In this document: piece after piece, positions 19,162-28,381 of the stretch
Numbering within the stretch: position 1 is the stretch's first letter
How the letters are laid out: each line of letters opens with the position of its first letter
Made by a program: the position numbers and the translations under genes
Notes under the pieces: generated by a model
What the model was told of the DNA's origin: nothing
What the model saw: only the letters and a program-made list of their open reading frames with translations
Database searches by the model: none
Assembly: GCF_004683865.2 (NCBI RefSeq)
Contig: NZ_CP040760.1
Location: forward strand, 106,286-170,285
DNA from: Paracoccus liaowanqingii
GTDB lineage: Bacteria > Pseudomonadota > Alphaproteobacteria > Rhodobacterales > Rhodobacteraceae
Length of the DNA stretch: 64,000 nt
Direction: 5' to 3'

Positions 19162-21126
19162 TCATGTGTGGGTAGCCCCGGTTTTAGCGGGCTTCGCTTC
19201 GAGAATGAGCATGGTGAGATCGTCGTCAAGATCACGAGGAGCACACCAAGAGCGCACAGTGCGCTCGATTTCTGAAAGCATGTCCGGCGTGTTCTGGTGC
19301 AGCTGTTGTAGGATCAGATCATGTAGCCGTTCTTCGGAGAAGGCTTCGTCACTGTCGTTCTCGGCCTCTGTCAAACCGTCAGAGTAGACGAAAAGCCGGT
19401 CGCCGGGATTGAAGTCGAACAACACCTCTTCGAAAGGCACTTGAGAAAGCGCGCCAATTGGCAGGCCACCGTCGCCGAGGGCAGTAATCATGCCGGCCCT
19501 GCTGATCAAAAGTGGAGAAGGATGTCCGGCTTGGACCATTCGTCCTTTGCCCAGGATCGGATCCACTTCCCCGAGCACCATGGTGAAGTACGGCATGTTC
19601 TCCGGCCAGTCATCGTTCAGCGTTTCAACTGCCCTGGCAAGTCCTTCCAGCGGCTTGCGCGCAATCAAAGCTTGAACGAGACTGTAATGCGACGCGACAG
19701 AGACGAGGGCTGCCGGCGCGCCATGGCCCGCGACGTCGATCAGAAAAAAGATGACCCTCCCATCCGAGAGGCCAAACACGTTATAGGTATCGCCGGCGAT
19801 GAAATGGGCGGGCTTGAAGTAGCCGTAATAGCCGACGCCATTGACCTGCCCCGGCTCAGGAAGAAGAGCTGCCTGAACTGCCGCGGCTGCCTCGAGATCT
19901 GCTTTGACCTGACCATAAGCCTCCTCCAGCTTTTCGTGCAGAATGGTTCGCTCATCTTGAAGCCGTTTCCGTCGGATGGCATTGGCCTTGAAGACCCGAA
20001 GAGCATCAGCCATCGCGCCTATTTCGTCATTTCGTGTTGCAAGCGGGAGCGGGGTGTCGAACTTGCCCTCTGCAAGCCCGAGCATCGCATGTTCCAGAGC
20101 CTCGATTGGGAACAGCACCCGGCGCTGGATCACGTAAATGCTGCCCGCCACCGCCGCCCCGCCGCACAGAAGGAGCGTGAGCCACCTCGCAGCGCTCCAG
20201 GCTGCCTCGGTAAGGTTCGCTTGCAGGCGGCCTGCCGAACGCTGAGAAAGATCGTACTGCAAGCGCTCGACCCAAGGCAGAACACGGGACGCTTCAAGAA
20301 GCCAGTCCTCTGGCTGCCTGGCCGGCCTTTGATCCCGTGCCACGGCTTGCAGGATCGTAATCTCGACGGGACGATAGGACGAGAAATAGCTGTTGGCGAG
20401 CTCCGAGAGGTGTCGACGGACGGCGGGATCATCGGCAATCAATCGGTCCCGCAACTGCCGCAGAGTGAGTTCGGTATTGGCGGCATTGCGCTGCGCCGGG
20501 TCGAGCAGGTTGGGATCGCGTCGACCGACGTTGAGCAGGGTCGGAAGACGCGCTTGATTCCGGTAGATGTAGTCGAGCAAAGTGGAACTGAGCGTTTCCA
20601 TCTCAATCATCGCCGTCCAGACAGGATCGGCAGCCTGCCCTTCGGCAAGAAGATCTCGTTGCAGTGCCTCCACAGTATCAATGGCTGCAATCATTCCTTC
20701 AAACCACTGCTCGGCCACCCGTGCTCGGGTAGCCTGATCACCCTTCTGCGCTGACACCGCATTTTCACGAAGCTCCCTGATGCGCCGCGGCATGTCGAAA
20801 AAGACCCGAAGTTCGTCTCCCAGATAAGGGCTCAGTTCCCGAAGCCGGTCCATAGCGGCAGCCAATGCCTGGTCGGTCTCGCGGGGGAGATCTGGGACCA
20901 CCGCTTCGGGCGGCAGCGCCTCCTGGAGGGTGAGATACACCTGACTTCGCTCGGCTGCGAGAACGGCAGCTGCTTCGCTAAGCGCCCGGCGCGCCGTATT
21001 TGACTCCACCAGAGTACTCGCGCGTCTATAGGCTTCAACCGCAGACGAGATTTGGACCGCCACTGTTGCGAGAAGCGCCAAGCCTAAAAAGCCTGTCAGT
21101 CCGATGAGCGTGCGCCGTATGGTCAT
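19162..21126 (-). CDS. Membrane-bound SpoIIE/PP2C phosphatase with HAMP domain
   Basis: 654 residues. TM1 spans ~8-28, an extracytoplasmic helical sensor region 30-310, TM2 ~315-335, HAMP ~336-385 (IEALEHAMLGLAEGKF), a linker coiled coil, and a SpoIIE-type phosphatase from ~415. Metal-site motifs are AGDTYNVF (residues 444-451), DVAGHG (464-469) and VYSDGLTEAEN. The usual GGD-x-Y-D has Asn in place of the last Asp. RsbU-like enzymes of this class dephosphorylate STAS anti-anti-sigma proteins. The STAS protein and its kinase are encoded at 30560-31358, so this is the likely activating arm of a partner switch sensing an envelope signal. It diverges from the GAF-GT2 operon. Confidence 0.85.
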   Translation of the reverse strand: MTIRRTLIGLTGFLGLALLATVAVQISSAVEAYRRASTLVESNTARRALSEAAAVLAAERSQVYLTLQEALPPEAVVPDLPRETDQALAAAMDRLRELSPYLGDELRVFFDMPRRIRELRENAVSAQKGDQATRARVAEQWFEGMIAAIDTVEALQRDLLAEGQAADPVWTAMIEMETLSSTLLDYIYRNQARLPTLLNVGRRDPNLLDPAQRNAANTELTLRQLRDRLIADDPAVRRHLSELANSYFSSYRPVEITILQAVARDQRPARQPEDWLLEASRVLPWVERLQYDLSQRSAGRLQANLTEAAWSAARWLTLLLCGGAAVAGSIYVIQRRVLFPIEALEHAMLGLAEGKFDTPLPLATRNDEIGAMADALRVFKANAIRRKRLQDERTILHEKLEEAYGQVKADLEAAAAVQAALLPEPGQVNGVGYYGYFKPAHFIAGDTYNVFGLSDGRVIFFLIDVAGHGAPAALVSVASHYSLVQALIARKPLEGLARAVETLNDDWPENMPYFTMVLGEVDPILGKGRMVQAGHPSPLLISRAGMITALGDGGLPIGALSQVPFEEVLFDFNPGDRLFVYSDGLTEAENDSDEAFSEERLHDLILQQLHQNTPDMLSEIERTVRSWCAPRDLDDDLTMLILEAKPAKTGATHT

Positions 21127-21364
21127 TTAGAAAAGCATATATATCAACTAACGCCCTTGGCAACGTTAGATAATAGGGAAATTGGCGTCGTGGCAAGTTC
21201 GCTCAGTGTGGAACGTTTTTCAGAATAGTCGCTTCCCTAGATAACCGCTTTGCTGCACAATCCAGCTCCAATGTCCTACACTGAAGGCGCAGGCGCAATG
21301 ATGGGCGCCCACGATTTCATCGGTTCGGCATGAGGGCATGGTCGCTAGAGGAAGCTGCTGCAGG

Positions 21365-21859
21365 ATGGATCGACAGGAAATGAGTGCAAGGGCGGCAGTC
21401 GTTTCCAAGATTCTCAAGCACAGAGAAGCGCTGCAACCGCTGTTGGCTAGCGTCTGTGATCAAGCAAGGCATCGCTTTGGCGTGCCATCGGCAATGGTCA
21501 ATCTGATCGACGATCATCGGCAAGTCACGGTCGCGGGTAGCGGGCACGTACTGGATGTCATCCCGCGCCAGAGAAGTTTCTGCAATACCACGATACGGTC
21601 GGATATGCCCTTGATTGTCGAGGACGCCAGCGAACATGCGGCCTTCAAAGACAATCCGCTCGTTACTGGCCCTCCCTATATTCGGTTTTACGCCGGAGTG
21701 CCGCTGTTGTTTATGCGCGAAGTAAGATTGGGCGCTCTCTGCATCTGCGATCAGAAACGCCGCCATTTTTCCCGCGGTGACATTGCGGAACTAGAGGAAC
21801 TTGCTGATCAGGTGATCAGCGGGATTGCCCACGCCCAGTTTCCTAGTTTTTTGAGATAG
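21365..21859 (+). CDS. Stand-alone GAF-domain protein
   Basis: 164 residues from MDRQEMSARA at 21365; starts at 21338 and 21380 are possible. The whole chain is one GAF domain: FGVPSAMVNLIDDHRQ, then CNTTIRSDMPLIVEDAS, FYAGVPLLF and GALCICDQKRRHFS. The last pattern is typical of GAF domains that respond to redox or small molecules. No output domain is present. It is the first gene of the operon leading into the GT2 synthase (gap 116 bp), so a sensory or allosteric role in polymer synthesis is plausible but unproven. Confidence 0.75.
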   Translation: MDRQEMSARAAVVSKILKHREALQPLLASVCDQARHRFGVPSAMVNLIDDHRQVTVAGSGHVLDVIPRQRSFCNTTIRSDMPLIVEDASEHAAFKDNPLVTGPPYIRFYAGVPLLFMREVRLGALCICDQKRRHFSRGDIAELEELADQVISGIAHAQFPSFLR

Positions 21860-21975
21860 ACAGGATGTGAGCTGCGGTGACAGGCGCAACTGGTAGCCAA
21901 CACGGTCCCACGGGAATTTTCGCCAAAGCTGCTTGTCTTGGAAAGGTTTCTTGTAGTTGAAACGAGGCTGGATTC

Positions 21976-23883
21976 ATGGCCATCTTGAGTCAACTACGGA
22001 ACGGCGCCTCATTGGCGGGCGGCCAAAGGATGTGGACGAAATCGACGATGGGCTACTACTTTGAGCGTTACGAACACCGAGATCCCCCTGAGCCGGTCCC
22101 GCATTCGGAGGGGCGTCAACTCCTCTACCAATTTCTTGCAGTGCTCGCTCTCGTCACCGGTGCCTGGTATCTTCATTGGCGTTGGACGGATAGCCTTAAT
22201 TTCAGTGCCCTATGGTTTGCAATTCCGCTTGTGATTGCTGAGACGACGGCCTTCATCGGCTTGATCTTTTTCACGATCAATATGTGGAAGACCAGTGACC
22301 TTCCGATCCTGCCACCACCTGCTTCTATCACAGACTGCTTGGACGATCCTGAAGCTCCTGATCGCCCGGTTTCCGTTGATGTCTTCTTCACGACCTATAA
22401 TGAAGATGTAGATCTCGTTCGACTCGGCGTGCGAGACGCCGCAAAGATGCGCTATCCGCACCTAATCAACCTACGAATTCACATCCTTGATGACGGCGGC
22501 CGCGTCGAAATGCAGCGAATGGCTGAGGAAGAGGGCGCCAATTACATCACGCGCGACAACAATATTGGCTTCAAGGCAGGGAACCTTCGCAACGCGCTCG
22601 AGGTCACCACCGGTGATTTCATCGTCATTTGCGATGCGGACACGCGTCCTCTTCCAACTATGCTTGAACGCACCCTTGGCTATTTCCGCGATCCTGACAT
22701 GGCGTGGGTGCAGACCCCCCAATGGTTTTATGACATCCCCGAGGGCACCCCAATTGCAGAAGCGTTAAGCCGGAGGCTTGGCTGGTTCGGCCGGGCTATG
22801 GGACGAGGTCTTGAGCAGATTGCAGGCCCGATCCGGATCGGCAGTGACCCCTTCGTCAATGACCCGGAGATGTTCTACCAGATCATTCTGCGCCGGCGAA
22901 ACTGGGCCAATGCTTCTTTCTGCTGCGGCGCTGGCTCAATCCATAGGCGCGAAGCGGTGATGCAAGCCGCGCTGTCTGCCTACGGCGAAACCGTTACGAA
23001 GCAAGCCGAGAAGGAGGAGGCGGCAATTCGTCGAGTGACTCACGAAAAGGTGCTTGCTGAAGATGTAAGGATCCATCTGCGCGGACAAGCGCTACTTGCG
23101 ACAGAGCTTACCCCCTATAAGTTTCATGTTTCGGAAGACATTTATACTTCGATTATTCTGCATTCGGACCCCAACAGACGGTGGAAATCGGTTCTGCATC
23201 CGTGGGTCGAATCCAAGATGCTATCGCCGCAAGACCTTCTTACTTGGTCAATTCAGCGCTTTAAATATGCAGGCGGTAGCCTCGACATTCTGTTCCATGA
23301 TAACCCGCTCCTGCGGTCCGGTCTCTCCTGGCCACAGCGGCTGATGTATGGCGCAACATTCTGGTCCTACTTGTCCGGCATCTGGAATGTCGTGTTCCTG
23401 CTTGCCCCCATCGTCTACCTTTTTTCTGCAATTGCACCGGTCTCAGCGTATTCCACTGATTTCTACAAGCACATCTTGCCGTTTCTGATCTTGAACGAAC
23501 TCGCGACGCTGGTTGGAACCTGGGGCATCGCAGGGTACAAATCTCGGCTTTGGTATTTGTCATTCTTCCCACTTAACCTTCGCGCCATGTGGTCTGTCGT
23601 AAAAGGGGAGAAGATCAAGTTCCCGGTCACGCCGAAAAGTCGTCAGGCAGGCACCTTTCAGCGCCTGGTGATACCGCAGATCGTTGTCGTGGTTCTGACA
23701 TTGGCCGCCCTGGCGTTCGCCCTGACCGCCTACTTGATGGGTTCAGACAACTACACGGCTGGCGGCCTTGTCGCTAACGCGTTCTGGGGGGCAAACAATA
23801 TTCTTGCTATGAGCGGCATCATCCGAGCTGCTTTTTGGCGACCAGATGAAGAAGAACCAATCACTCAGGAGGCCATCGCATGA
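21976..23883 (+). CDS. Cellulose-synthase-like GT2 glycosyltransferase
   Basis: 635 residues. Two N-terminal membrane helices (~50-105) precede a cytosolic GT-A domain, followed by four or five C-terminal helices. Processive synthase motifs: DVFFTTYNED (~residue 135), HILDDGG (~169), the DxD in ICDADT (~220-222), SED (~386, for the catalytic TED) and QRFKYAGG (~426) where BcsA has QxxRW. No PilZ domain is present, so direct c-di-GMP control as in BcsA is not expected. It should polymerise a UDP-sugar and extrude the chain. It overlaps the next gene by 4 bp. Cellulose, mixed-linkage or beta-1,3-glucan are candidates; I cannot decide. Confidence 0.85.
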   Translation: MAILSQLRNGASLAGGQRMWTKSTMGYYFERYEHRDPPEPVPHSEGRQLLYQFLAVLALVTGAWYLHWRWTDSLNFSALWFAIPLVIAETTAFIGLIFFTINMWKTSDLPILPPPASITDCLDDPEAPDRPVSVDVFFTTYNEDVDLVRLGVRDAAKMRYPHLINLRIHILDDGGRVEMQRMAEEEGANYITRDNNIGFKAGNLRNALEVTTGDFIVICDADTRPLPTMLERTLGYFRDPDMAWVQTPQWFYDIPEGTPIAEALSRRLGWFGRAMGRGLEQIAGPIRIGSDPFVNDPEMFYQIILRRRNWANASFCCGAGSIHRREAVMQAALSAYGETVTKQAEKEEAAIRRVTHEKVLAEDVRIHLRGQALLATELTPYKFHVSEDIYTSIILHSDPNRRWKSVLHPWVESKMLSPQDLLTWSIQRFKYAGGSLDILFHDNPLLRSGLSWPQRLMYGATFWSYLSGIWNVVFLLAPIVYLFSAIAPVSAYSTDFYKHILPFLILNELATLVGTWGIAGYKSRLWYLSFFPLNLRAMWSVVKGEKIKFPVTPKSRQAGTFQRLVIPQIVVVVLTLAALAFALTAYLMGSDNYTAGGLVANAFWGANNILAMSGIIRAAFWRPDEEEPITQEAIA

Positions 23884-25244
23884 CCTTTCGCCAAGGGTTA
23901 CTGGCCGCGCGCGGCAACATTGTCTTTTTGCTGGCGCTTATCGTTGCCTTCGCTTTGATTTTTACACTTGAAGCCTGGGAGCCGAGCCCGCGGCAGCCGC
24001 CGAACAGTTGGTTGCCAGAGGAAGAGGCGGCGTATGAGCCGCCGCCCTTTCATGAGCTCACGCCGGATCAACTTGGGGCCGCGCGTTCGGCATGGGGCTA
24101 TTTCGAAGCAAATATTCGTCCCGAGACTGGGCTTGCCGACTCCGTGGCGGGCTATCCGGCAACAACGCTATGGGATACCGGATCCTTCCTGCTCGGCGCA
24201 GTTTCGGCGGAGAGACTGGGTGTCCTAAACCGCCCAAGCTTCGATACGATTGTAGAGGAGGCGCTCGAAAGCCTTTTGCAGATGCCGCTTTTTGCAGGCC
24301 TTTTGCCGAACAAGTCCTATGATACTCGGACGTTGCAGATGACGAATTATGCAAACGAACCGGTCGACCAGGGGATTGGCTGGTCCGCACTTGATCTTGG
24401 ACGCATGCTCGTGTCCCTGCACACGATCATGCGCCATTATCCCGAACATGCGCCTGCAGTCAGTGCGGTCCTGGACTACTGGGACATAGGTGCTGCCGTC
24501 CGACAAGGCGAGATGGTCGGAGCCGAGCCTACTGCAGAGGGCGGCTATCTGCTGCTGCAGGAGGGCCGCGTCGGTTATGAACAATATGCGGCAATGGGCT
24601 TTGCTGTCATGGGCTATGATGTGCAAGAGGCGCAGCGCGTTGAAAGGCATCTGGATTGGTTTGATGTATTCGGCGTCGAGGTTCCGGAGGATCGACGGGA
24701 TCCTGAGACCTTTGGAGGGCACACCTACACCCTCAGCGATCCGTATATCCTGCACGGATTAGAATTTGGATGGGATACCCGCACCGCGGCTCTGGCCCGC
24801 CGAGTCTATGAGGCACAGGAGCGCCGCCATGCCGAGACCGGAATCATCACCGCAGTCACCGAGGATCACCTCGATCGACCACCGTACTTCGTCTACAGCA
24901 CCGTCGTCGGCAACGGCAAGCCGTGGAACGTGCTGACCGACACGGGAGAGCAGGCAACGGATTATCGCACTCTGAGCACCAAGGGATCGATGGGTTGGCA
25001 CGTACTCTACGGAAGTGACTACACAGCCTCTCTTTTTTCTGCCGTAGCAGATTTGCAGACACCGGAAGGTTGGATGGCCGGGCATTTTGAAACATTTGGC
25101 GAACCCAATACGGTCCTGACGGCGAACACCAACGGGGTGATCCTGTCGGCACTTCACTACTCGGTATTCGGCCCAATCTTGCATCCTCGCATGCCCGAAG
25201 ACGAAGGTAGATCAGGTTTGCTGGCAGCGGAGGAAGGAAAGTGA
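23880..25244 (+). CDS. DUF3131 protein, membrane-anchored
   Basis: 454 residues. One N-terminal helix (~13-32, IVFLLALIVAFALIF) anchors a periplasmic domain. The DUF3131 pattern is clear: SAWGYFEANIRPETGLADS, TTLWDTGSFLLG, LPNKSYDTRT, GWSALDLGRMLVSL, QEGRVGYEQYAA, and the C-terminal TANTNGVILSALHY. The family is predicted to be an all-helical toroid related to glycoside hydrolases and is often found with GT2 synthases. Its start overlaps the GT2 stop by ATGA, so it is translationally coupled and probably acts on or guides the nascent polymer in the periplasm. Confidence 0.8.
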   Translation: MTFRQGLLAARGNIVFLLALIVAFALIFTLEAWEPSPRQPPNSWLPEEEAAYEPPPFHELTPDQLGAARSAWGYFEANIRPETGLADSVAGYPATTLWDTGSFLLGAVSAERLGVLNRPSFDTIVEEALESLLQMPLFAGLLPNKSYDTRTLQMTNYANEPVDQGIGWSALDLGRMLVSLHTIMRHYPEHAPAVSAVLDYWDIGAAVRQGEMVGAEPTAEGGYLLLQEGRVGYEQYAAMGFAVMGYDVQEAQRVERHLDWFDVFGVEVPEDRRDPETFGGHTYTLSDPYILHGLEFGWDTRTAALARRVYEAQERRHAETGIITAVTEDHLDRPPYFVYSTVVGNGKPWNVLTDTGEQATDYRTLSTKGSMGWHVLYGSDYTASLFSAVADLQTPEGWMAGHFETFGEPNTVLTANTNGVILSALHYSVFGPILHPRMPEDEGRSGLLAAEEGK

Positions 25245-25382
25245 AGTCCTTGTTAGCTTTGGAGCGCCTGTGTCCACCTGCCGCGAAGCGGTCTGAGGCT
25301 TGACTGGGGTGCTTATCAACACATTTGAACGCCGAGGTTCATGGCGATGACTAAACATTCCAGCTTAGATCAGAGGTTCAAG

Positions 25383-26777
25383 ATGATCTGTGGCACTAAA
25401 CCCGCGCTAATTCTTTTGGTCGCGCTGCTACAACCGCTGTTCATGGTCGGGGCGGGTACATCTGCTGCGGCCGACGAGCACTGGCCCGATCGGCCGCTAG
25501 CAACCACAGACCCAGTGGCGCTTCCGCGATTTGGACCGCTCACCGATGATGAACTCGAGATGGCGCGCATTGCCTGGCGCTATTTTGAGAACAACCATCA
25601 GCCGCAGAGTGGTTTGGTGAATTCTACTCACAATTACCCGTCAGTGACGTTGTGGGATACTGCCTCCTATCTTGCTGGGCTTATCGCCGCACATTCGTTT
25701 GGCCTTGTCGAGGATGCGGAGGCCGAAGAGCGTCTGCGTAGCGTCCTCTCCACTTTAGAGCATATTCAACTTTTCCGGAACGAATGTCCGAACAAGGCCT
25801 ACAACACACAGACAGTCCAGCTGGTCAATTACGTGAACCAACCGGCAGAGATTGGCTGCTCGGCGATTGACATGGGCCGTATGTTGATATGGCTCCGGAT
25901 CGTCCAACAACGCTATCCTCAGTTTGAAGAGGTTCCTAACCGGATCGTTCGGCGCTGGAATTTTTGTGGCCTTGTCCAAGAGCCTGGGGTGACCTACGGC
26001 ACGGCCTTGGCCGAAGACGGTTCTGTCCGCTACCTTCAGGAAGGCCGGCTCGGTTATGAGGAGTATGCCGCCAAAGGTTTTTCGCTCTGGGGATTCGACG
26101 TGTCCACCGCCCTCGAGCCTGAGCCCTACGAGACCATCTGGCTTTATGGGGTGGAGGTTGCCTACGATAGCCGCGACCCGCGCATCCTTGGGGCTCATAA
26201 CTACGTCGTGAGCGAAAGCTATGCGCTTGGAGGGGTGGAGTTTGGTTGGGACTATTTCGACGGCGGTCAGATCGAGGACTGGCTGCCGCGATTTGCACAG
26301 AATATCTACACGGTGCAGGAGCGCCGTTTTGAGGCAACGGGGATTGTGACGGCGAGGACCGAGCATCAGCTTTCCGAAGCGCCTTACTTTGTCTACGACA
26401 CTATCTTTAGCAATGGCCGCCCGTGGGCAACGATGACGGAAGGGGGCGAGTTCATGCCCCAACTGTCCGCCGTAGCACTGAAGGGCGCCCTCGGACTATG
26501 GGCTCTTTGGGATACACCTTACACAGACATGATCTTCGATCTGATCAAGCCACAGTTCGATCCGGAACTCGGTTTCTACGAAGGAATATTCGAGGAAGGT
26601 GGAGAGCCGATCCGGACCCAGACATCGAACAACAATGGCATCATGCTTGAAACCTTGCTTTTCAAAACTGAAGGGCCGCTTCTCAAGGATTTGACTCGTG
26701 TTCCGACCGCTTGGACACAAGGAGTGGATGACAGCATGGCCAAGGCAAACTGCCTGCCTGTGCCGCAGGTGCGCTGA
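25383..26777 (+). CDS. DUF3131 protein, secreted
   Basis: 464 residues from the ATG at 25383, which has AGAGG seven bases upstream and gives a clean signal peptide ending GTSAAA; in-frame ATGs at 25341 and 25347 would lengthen the N-region. Same family as the preceding gene: IAWRYFENNHQPQSGLVNS, TLWDTASYLAGL, CPNKAYNTQTVQLVNY, CSAIDMGRML, QEGRLGYEEYAA, TSNNNGIMLETL. It lies 138 bp after the first DUF3131 gene and converges on the third, with 12 bp between stops. It is presumably a periplasmic processing or binding protein of the polysaccharide system. Confidence 0.8.
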   Translation: MICGTKPALILLVALLQPLFMVGAGTSAAADEHWPDRPLATTDPVALPRFGPLTDDELEMARIAWRYFENNHQPQSGLVNSTHNYPSVTLWDTASYLAGLIAAHSFGLVEDAEAEERLRSVLSTLEHIQLFRNECPNKAYNTQTVQLVNYVNQPAEIGCSAIDMGRMLIWLRIVQQRYPQFEEVPNRIVRRWNFCGLVQEPGVTYGTALAEDGSVRYLQEGRLGYEEYAAKGFSLWGFDVSTALEPEPYETIWLYGVEVAYDSRDPRILGAHNYVVSESYALGGVEFGWDYFDGGQIEDWLPRFAQNIYTVQERRFEATGIVTARTEHQLSEAPYFVYDTIFSNGRPWATMTEGGEFMPQLSAVALKGALGLWALWDTPYTDMIFDLIKPQFDPELGFYEGIFEEGGEPIRTQTSNNNGIMLETLLFKTEGPLLKDLTRVPTAWTQGVDDSMAKANCLPVPQVR

Positions 26778-26789
26778 AGGTGTGGCCGC

Positions 26790-28292
26790 TCAATCCTGCG
26801 CCGCTCTGTCTGTTGCCACGGTAAACGGCAGCTGGCACATGCCCTGCGCGGCAGTTGTAACCGAGGGACCCAATACCTCCGGACGGGCAGAGGCAGGGAA
26901 AAGCGGTCCATTTTGGCGGTATGCCAAAGCTTCGAGAATGAAGGCGTTAGTTGCGCTGGTCCGAGTGCGTTCGTGCGCTCCCGACAACTCGTAGCGGCCC
27001 TCGCCCCACCCATTCTCGCTATAAAGGGGGGTCACCGCTTGCAGCAGTGTTTCAGCATATTCGCTTTCCAGCAGCGTAGACATGGCAAAGGCTGCACGGG
27101 TCGACAGGAGGGATAACCGCGGATAGGAGGCCCCGTTTGTGTCAACGGTGCTCCAAGGATAACCGTTGGTGATTACTGTGTCGTAAAGGGCAAAAGGTTC
27201 TGCACCTCGACGGTAGTCCGTTCGGGCTGTCAGGATGCCGGTGTCGCGGTAGCGTTCCTCCTGAACCGTATGCATTGTCACGAAGAGTTCTTCTGCTGTG
27301 CGCACACCGTCGATAAGTTCATCGATCTCATTGAGAGCCAGACCGTCGAAGCCGAACTCAATCCCGAGATAAGAGGGCGGAGCCGTCATTAGTGGAGGGA
27401 TGCGGATCGGCGTCTCGTCGACCTGGAACCACTCTCCGTAGATCTCCAATCTATAATTCGGCACCTCGATAGCCACGGCTGGCAGATCGAGACCCCAAGC
27501 ACGATAGCCTTCAACGGCATAAGCGTCGTAGCCGCGGCCGCCTTCGGGCTGAAGTTGCTGCCCGGTCTCAGTGGAACGTGCCGCGAGCAAACCTCCTTGC
27601 TCGTCGACGATATCGCAAACATTAAACCTACTGACGGTGTTCCGGATATAGATCTCGTAAAACGGATATTCGACTGCAGCAATGCGCAGCCAGATCAGCA
27701 ATCGTCCCAGATCCACTCCCGACCACCCGGTCATCCCGGGTTCGAAATCAGCGCCAAGCGGGGCTCCGGTTTCGATATTATAAGTTTGGTTTGGCAGCGT
27801 ATTGAATGCGAGGGGCATCGAGTTCAGGAAGCCAAGAACTGCAGTAAACCGACGATCGAATTCTACCGCGTCGATCAACTCGATCTGTCGCGCAGCCACA
27901 AGGGCTGCAACATGGTCGCCGACCGTCCACATCGAGGTGTGAGAAATTCCAGTCCTTGATGGCACAAGCCCGGTGGCTTCGGACGTCATTTCTGCGAAAT
28001 AAGACCAGGCAGCCTCAGCCCACATCAGTTCGAGCTCGGTCAGCACACCAGCTTGCTGCTCGCCGCGCTCCCGACGCGGGAAATTCTCCAGTTGCGCAAT
28101 TTGGAATGAAGGTCCCGAACTTCCCGCGAATAGTTCCCCATCCATGCCGGTTCTGGCCGGCGCAGCTATTCCAGGCGCCACGGAGGCGGTAATCAACATC
28201 ATCGCGGCCAAAGCCACGGCGAATGGAGCCCCCAAGCGGAGTTGAATTAAGAACGGCTTACCTGCTGGATGATGCAATGGTGGGGTTCCCAT
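26790..28292 (-). CDS. DUF3131 protein, secreted (third paralogue)
   Basis: 500 residues with a signal peptide (AVALAAMMLITASVAPGIAA). Family motifs are recognisable but more diverged: AAWSYFAEMTSEATGLVPS, TSMWTVGDHVAALVA, LPNQTYNIETG, GWSGVDLGRLLIWL, GRGYDAYAVEGYRAWG, TSATNAFILEALAY. The WDT of the other two copies is replaced by WTV, which removes an Asp and may alter function. The ATG follows AAAGGACG. It is the last gene of a minus-strand operon running from the STAS gene, 89 bp after the exporter. Confidence 0.8.
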   Translation of the reverse strand: MGTPPLHHPAGKPFLIQLRLGAPFAVALAAMMLITASVAPGIAAPARTGMDGELFAGSSGPSFQIAQLENFPRRERGEQQAGVLTELELMWAEAAWSYFAEMTSEATGLVPSRTGISHTSMWTVGDHVAALVAARQIELIDAVEFDRRFTAVLGFLNSMPLAFNTLPNQTYNIETGAPLGADFEPGMTGWSGVDLGRLLIWLRIAAVEYPFYEIYIRNTVSRFNVCDIVDEQGGLLAARSTETGQQLQPEGGRGYDAYAVEGYRAWGLDLPAVAIEVPNYRLEIYGEWFQVDETPIRIPPLMTAPPSYLGIEFGFDGLALNEIDELIDGVRTAEELFVTMHTVQEERYRDTGILTARTDYRRGAEPFALYDTVITNGYPWSTVDTNGASYPRLSLLSTRAAFAMSTLLESEYAETLLQAVTPLYSENGWGEGRYELSGAHERTRTSATNAFILEALAYRQNGPLFPASARPEVLGPSVTTAAQGMCQLPFTVATDRAAQD

Positions 28293-28381
28293 ACGAGAGC
28301 GTCCTTTGTTTACCTTTGTACGTCAATCGAGAGTCTTCGCCTGAAGGATGGTGGAAACCGACGCATGCTGTTCCGCTCTGT

